Origin: Poecilobothrus nobilitatus
Lineage: Eukaryota > Arthropoda > Insecta > Diptera > Dolichopodidae
Length of the DNA: 64,000 nucleotides
Reading direction: 5' to 3'
NCBI GenBank assembly: GCA_947095535.1
Contig: OX352774.1
Coordinates: 171,862,200-171,926,199, forward strand
A program made the translations under genes and the position numbers. Every line of letters begins with the position of its first letter. The first letter of the stretch is position 1. Shown here piece by piece: positions 58,131 through 64,000 of the stretch. Below the pieces are notes generated by a model that ran no database searches, had not been told where the DNA came from, and worked only from the letters and a program-made list of their open reading frames with translations.

Positions 58131-60595
58131 TTATGGATTCGAGATTTAATCACTTACAAATGTGTTTAGTAGTCGCAATATAATGTCGTAAAACTGCTGC
58201 ATTATACATGATTGAAAAAATACTGTTAAATATATAAAATCCATTTTTATCATAAAATTTTAATTTAAATTAAATTTAAAAATAAATTGTTAATTTGTTG
58301 TATTTCTTTTTGGATAATAAGGCAGTAAAAGTTTTCATTTAAGTTTAACGTTCTCCAAATGCAAAATCTTCTATTTCTATAATCCATAAATATAGAAATC
58401 TCAGAAAGGCTTTTTCAATTTCCCAGAAATATCTTAATTTAACTGTATAATAAAAATAAAAATATTTTTAAATTTTTAATAATGTTAAATTTAAAAGAAT
58501 AAATTGGTGTGAGTGAACTGGTACCGAATTATTATTTGAAAAAGAAAAAAAATTTACTGTTGTCAAATTGTTAATTAAATATTAATAAAAAAAATTGTTA
58601 GGGATATAAATTTAAATAAAATCGTTAATTAAAATATTGAATAGTAAATTTTATTTATTATATAAAAATAATATTATAATTTTATTCAAATTTAAAACAA
58701 TTTATTTAACATTATACCATTATTTAGAACATAACTAGTTTTTAATTATTTTCTTGAAAATCTCAACATATTTGTGTTTATATATATATAAATATATGTA
58801 TCTAAACATAAATATGACTTTGTACATATAAAATGATAAAAAAATTGGAAATTTTCCAATAATTTTCATAAATAAATTAGTAAAAAGGATAAAGGATTTT
58901 TTTTAATATTCTGTTTGAATTGAATTATAAATAGGTAGTTTTAAAATGATTTTATATAGACTTTAAATTTAATTTAAAAATTTTATAACTAATATTTTTA
59001 GTTATTACGACAATTATTACAACATAATATATAAATTTTTATTATCATATATATATAGTTGGAAAAATTGATTCTTAATTGAAAAATTACACAATAAATT
59101 GATATATAATAAATTTTATCATTTTAATTTTACTTTGTTATCCTGATCAGAAGGACAGGATAATAAGAATAATTATATAAATTATTTAAAAATTCGGTAT
59201 CTACTAATACTACTAATTTTGACATTATTGCCGAAAAAAGTGTAGTATATGGTATATTTTAAAAATATTTTGAATAGAAAGGATTATATAATATAGTCTT
59301 AGATAATGTTATATAGTCTTTGTAGTTCTTAGATATAACCTTAAAAAATTAATACGTCAAATACATTTTTAAAATTTTTTGTAAGAGGATAAGAAAAAGC
59401 ACTAATAGTTAAAACAGTGAAGATTTGTTGATCGATTTTTTGTTAACCTAAAAATAGCTGCTATTATTTATTTAATTAAAGTTATTCAAAAAGATTTGAA
59501 ATGAAATTTATTCAAAATATGTGTAGTTTTTTATTGAAACTTTCCCAAAACAATTAATTTTTAACTATTTTTGATATAATTATATATATATATATATTTT
59601 TATTTATTTCATAATGTATTCTAAAAATTTATTATTGTATTTTTGATATAAATTGGTGTAATAAATAAGACACCGCTCTTGTATTTCGAAAGATTTCGAA
59701 CTCAAACAGCCGCTGAGTCATTTAAATTTTTAATATATTTAACTAGTATATAATATATTTATATAAAAATTAAGTATTTATGTATTAATATATGTATATT
59801 ATAATAAAAATCAATAAAATAAAAATAATATAATTCTTCTAATAATAATAAGATTTTATTTAGATAAGAGATGGCGTATGGCTTAGTGGAATGGCTTAGT
59901 GGATGTCTTAGTGAAAATGTTGATTACAGAAATTAAAGCTTAGTCAAAAATCTTAATAAAATAAAAGACAATCTTTTGCTGCTGCTGCAATTCGCGTGCC
60001 CTTTTTTTTTCTAATTTTAGAGCACACACTATCACAATATTTACTAAATACTAACGCTATATAAAGAAAAGAGGTAAAAAAATATGAAAAAAAATGGTTT
60101 GATTCTTAAACGATACGCTTTACTCTTTAGACTTTAATTCTACTACTATCTAAATTTGAATCAACTAATACTAACTACAATATTATATAATGTACAAATT
60201 ACAATTTTATAACCCCAGTTATAACCCCAATCATTTACATATGATATTATGTTATTAGCATATATCAGCACAATATTAATCAAAGAATAGGCACTGTAAT
60301 AAGAATACAAACTCGTTCTCTTGAGATGAAAAATTTTTGCTAACTGCACAAATGCAGTAATAATAATTGTGTGTGTGTAAGAAAGAGATGAAAAATCGTA
60401 GGCAAAAGAGTGTAGAGAAAGTATTAATATGAATTAAATGTTTCATAATAAAAATTTTATATGAATTTTTTATATAAATTTTTATAAATATTATAAATAT
60501 ACAGTATATTGGCTAGGGAGTAAGGATAGGAAAGGATAAGAAAGAGGATGCGGAAACATCGAATTGTGAGTGGAGCTGCAAGGAAACAATGAATC
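58131..60595. other. AT-rich spacer
   Basis: Nothing recognised; TATATATATATA at 59581-59596. Confidence 0.55.
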
Positions 60596-60644
60596 CGCCT
60601 ATTATTATTACTATTTTGCTAACAGTGACTATAGCCGTTACAAC

Positions 60645-60880
60645 AGTTACAACATACAGTAGTATATAACAACTTACTGCATGATGTAATTATTGAACGC
60701 AATGCCACTGTCACTGTAGCAGCTATTATTATTGGTATTAGTATTACTTATTAATATTGTTATTATTTTACTACAGAGTCAGGGCCATCAGTAGACTACA
60801 ACGTGCAGTAGAATATAACACCTTACAGCATGATATAACCAAAGATAGCTCTACTGTAGCAGCTATTATTATTATATTAT
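60645..60880. repeat. Diverged direct duplication, about 145-bp period
   Basis: ACAACATACAGTAGTATATA (60649) and ACAACGTGCAGTAGAATATA (60798) start two related blocks that also share ACTGCATGAT / ACAGCATGAT and end with CACTGTAGCAGCTATTATTA / TACTGTAGCAGCTATTATTA. Both blocks run into ATT trinucleotide repeats, and the second one continues to about 60915. Confidence 0.7.
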
Positions 60881-60965
60881 TATTATTATGTTATTATTAT
60901 TATTATTATTATTATAACAATATACATTATTACTATATGAAATTACTACATATTTTTAATTTATA

Positions 60966-61040
60966 TGACCTGACCGCGGTTTGAACCCAAGGCCCTCCGA
61001 TTGAAAGGCTGGCAACTTAACCACTACGGCATGAGTCAGA
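60966..61040 (-). mobile_element. tRNA-like SINE head, second type
   Basis: On the minus strand an A-box-like TGCCGTAGTGGTTAAG (61031-61016) and a B box GGTTCAAACC (60987-60978) are about tRNA distance apart. The TGAC / GTCA ends partly pair, but the T arm and anticodon arm do not close well. This fits a tRNA-derived SINE head or decayed tRNA gene better than a working tRNA. It differs in sequence from the SINE at 33884-34077. The ATT repeats downstream (60865-60915) could be its tail. Confidence 0.5.
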
Positions 61041-61665
61041 TAATATGCTTACCTGTACTTCACACTATAATAACTTGGTTTATATAACTTAATGAAATAA
61101 GTTAAGTCTGATTTATCACAGCACTTTTGATATATCTAGTTTAAAAATATATTTGTTCCCCCATTATCAGATAAGATTTAAAAAAAAAATATTTGTTTTA
61201 AAAATTCTATATAAAATCTTTAAATTTGCATGAACGTTCTTTCTGACTGTGTATTAAAAAATTATGAGACCGCCTATAGGTGTATATTTTCATGTCTTTT
61301 ATATGGAGAAACTATCAGATCGAAATTATCAGACCGCCTTTGTATGTGATTTTAAATAAAAATTTAGGTATACATATGCTGTGTTCTCTTAATTTCTCAT
61401 TTTAATTATCATATACAGAAAACTTAAAGCAAGTATAGTTGTTTTTAACTCTTTTAACTAATGGATTTTTTTTTGGTATATGTAAGAAGTTGCATTAAGT
61501 TTACGTAAATGAAGAGTTTAATTACTTATTACCATTTACCAATTTAGATATACTTTGATAATTATTACTGCGACTAAACAGCAAATCCTAGCAAAAAAAA
61601 AAAACAAAAAAATATAAAAAGTAAACCTTCCTTTCTCTTAATTCTAATTTCAATTTATTTCTATT
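61041..61665. other. AT-rich spacer
   Basis: Nothing recognised. Confidence 0.5.
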
Positions 61666-61679
61666 TAATTATAAAGGTG

Positions 61680-62370
61680 TAAGGTGTAAGTTTAATAACT
61701 TGGAGATTAATGCTAGTAAATGTGAAGTACTATCTTTTCATTGAAAAACGATCAGATTTCTAAGTTTAATTATACCCTAAACTAGGGACTATGCTGCGTA
61801 AACCAGACACTGTATGTGATTTGAGTATTGTTCTCGACCAGCGACTATGAGTCTATAATTAATAAGGCTAATTCAGCCTTGGGTTTCATTAAATGTTGCT
61901 CAGGTGAGTTTCGGGATCGTCAGCTATCGAAACTACTTTATGTAACTTATGTGAGATCGATACTTGAGTATGTATTTCAGGTATGGTCTCCATATTGTAG
62001 CAATGATATTTCTTTATGCCACTACAATTGACAATCCATTTAGATTTCCCAGTTATGTGAGTAGACTAAATTTGGTAGGGCTCGAGTCTCTAGAAAATCG
62101 CAGAGTTTTAGCGGACATTGTGTTTATTTACCAGATTTCTTTTCTTTGGGTGTGTCTGAACAACTAGCTTACCGCAATAGTGTGTACACTTTGAGGTCTA
62201 GAAGACTGTTCACCGTACCTTTCCACTCCACTGTTTAGGGTATGTTTGATACCATTACAATAATGTTACGAACAGTGAATATGAACTCCTCTAGTTTTGA
62301 TATTACTGACAGTAAATTAATATTAAAACGGAAACTTAAGAATTGTTTGATAATACTTAATAGGTAGACA
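61680..62370 (+). pseudogene. CR1/jockey-like reverse transcriptase C-terminal pseudogene
   Basis: Frames in order read LEINASKCEVLSFH (61702-61741), KFNYTL, YESIINKANSALGFIKCCSG and KLLYVTYVRSILEY, VWSPYCSNDI (61846-62005), FPSYVSRLNLVGLESLENRR and VLADIVFIYQI (62044-62140), LAYRNSVYTLRSRRLFTVPF (62168-62230), then SSFDITDSKLILKRKLKN near 62290-62345. This is the thumb and C-terminal part of a non-LTR RT of the type common in insects. The FADD palm box is not included. At least four frameshifts and several stops. The left truncation fits 5'-truncated LINE insertion. Confidence 0.8.
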
Positions 62371-64000
62371 ATTACTAATATTAATTTAGTAACTTTAGTA
62401 ACTTTCATTAACTTTAATATGTATATTTTATTGTATATCATTTTAATTATATACTTACGTTTTTTGATATTTTTTTTTTATTTCTTTATTTTTCTTTTTT
62501 GTTACTGATATCTCAACTATTCACCCTATTTAAAGAATACGGTGTAATCCTTGACTTGCTCAACGTATGTTAAAAAATAATTTCTATACTAATTGTATAT
62601 TTCTTATTTTACTCAAAACTCCTTACATACATTTTTTACTGCATATACATATTTAGTTTACTATATTTACACACATGCTTTAAAACGGCTTATGTCAATT
62701 AACAAACACTTAATGCTTGCTTTAAGCATCCTCATAAGCATCCAAGCGCTTTATCTTGCTTTAAGCATCCAAGCGCTGCTATCCCATCCCTCCAAGCGAG
62801 TTATCATTGAAATTGCTAAGTCTTTATAATTAATTGTTGAAATACATATTTATAATTCGCTATTTAATATTTATATTTTATTTTCTTACAACAATTTGTA
62901 TGATGACCCTGTATATGTATAGTCTTACCTCTCCGACTATATACAAAAAAAAAATAATAAAGTACCCACTTTTGCTAATAGACTTTTTTGTTGTAGAAAA
63001 ATGCATTAGTATTAGTAAAAAGGAGTGTAAGTCAAATATGTAGTTTAATAAAGATGGAAGTTTGACATTTTTGTATAAAATGAATTGTTTAATAGTGAAA
63101 TGAGAAATTCATATTGTATATGTATATGTATAAGAGAAAGACAGAGCAAGAGTATAAGAGCAATACGCATGCATTTTAATATTTCAAACAAAGATTATCT
63201 ATTATAATTAGATGAGCGACTTCCAGCATGTGATCGAATTTTTTTTTGCTACTTGAAAAAAGAAAAAACAAAATTTAAATTTTATTATTTAAAAACGGTC
63301 CGGAATAGCAATACCATACAGTATTTAAAAAAACTTTTTAAAATACTGTAAAGGCCTTTTCACTAATTAATAATAAATGACTTAGTGGGTGTCCTATACT
63401 CCATATAGAATATGAAAGAAGAAAAAGATTTATAGAAAAAGAAAATGCTGCAATAAAAAATTCAAACTGTATAATAAAATATAACTTTTAACCACAAATG
63501 AAGTGTTAACCTATATTTTCTGATACATCTATGCAGTGTTGAAGATGCCAGTCTTTTTGCTGAAGGGTCTTGCGTTAAAACTACTGTAAGGTCAAAATCT
63601 TGTATAAAATATAATTAAAATGATATAATTATATTTTAATACTTTTACCGAGTTGGCCTACATTTTATTTTTTATTTATTTATTTATTAGTTTTAAAAAC
63701 TTTACAAAATTCCTTTATTAAAAATTTACAATAGATATTAAAAATTTAAAAAAATTTTAATTAAAAAAAAAATTTAATTTACATATTTAAAACAAAAACA
63801 ATCAATAATTGTGATTAGTTTTAAAATTAAATTTTAAATATTATTCTATCTTTTATTTAAACATTACTTTTAGATATTAATTTATTTTAAGAATCGAAAT
63901 ACAGACAAATGTATTGGCTCCTAGGTCGAAATTCTAGATTGCCAATAGAATATTAAATTTTGTTATATAAACAAATAATTAAGCCTATGTACACCTATGG
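62371..64000. other. AT-rich spacer to window end
   Basis: No gene recognised. A local repeat TGCTTTAAGCATCC occurs at about 62718 and 62758, with AAGCATCCAAGCGCT words repeated to about 62800. Remaining open frames are low-complexity. Confidence 0.5.

Noticed and set aside
60865..60915. CRISPR-like repetition
   Set aside because: Simple ATT trinucleotide repeat in eukaryotic DNA; no repeat-spacer structure.
60966..61040. A selenocysteine or suppressor tRNA (loop would read TCA)
   Set aside because: The anticodon and T stems do not pair properly, so an anticodon cannot be assigned.

Overview
The window looks like non-genic or intronic DNA from an insect nuclear genome, most likely a fly (Diptera). 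This is inferred from strong AT bias, long poly(A)/poly(T) tracts, spliceosome-type motifs, and decayed transposons of kinds common in insects: jockey-like non-LTR reverse transcriptases, a Tc1/mariner-type transposase, a hAT/ZMYM1-like gene, a non-autonomous Helitron and tRNA-derived SINEs. No intact protein-coding gene can be supported. Nearly every open frame is short, shifted or low-complexity.

Layout. 1-1523: broken hAT/ZMYM1-like gene. About 1750-2330: minus-strand reverse transcriptase (RT) debris carrying a 98-bp duplication. 3183-6400: pieces of two interspersed repeat families, called A and B here. 6619-9104: a 2.49-kb non-autonomous Helitron with both termini and an internal tandem array. 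9105-24300: AT-rich DNA with further A and B copies, a LINE tail remnant, hairpin repeats, a 161-bp tandem duplication and a jockey-like RT. 24316-34085: SINE copies, two more RT remnants (one split by a 324-bp insertion), a family B copy, and a 0.9-kb inverted-repeat element. 34090-46200: an extremely AT-rich low-complexity tract with a few higher-complexity islands bordered by splice-like signals. These are the only places where exons of a cellular gene might lie. 46652-47281: a second inverted-repeat element. 48443-58130: repeats A and B plus a Tc1/mariner pseudogene that has lost its third catalytic segment. 60600-62370: a duplicated block, another tRNA-like SINE head and a CR1/jockey-like RT tail.

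The genes do not form a pathway; the window is a layered record of transposon activity. The best-supported new-looking items are the Helitron with both ends, the SINE with an 8-bp target duplication, the precisely delimited insertion inside the jockey frame, the two inverted-repeat elements that share an internal unit, and the candidate exon islands in the AT-rich tract. Names such as family A, B and C are local labels. Copy relationships were judged by eye, not by alignment software.
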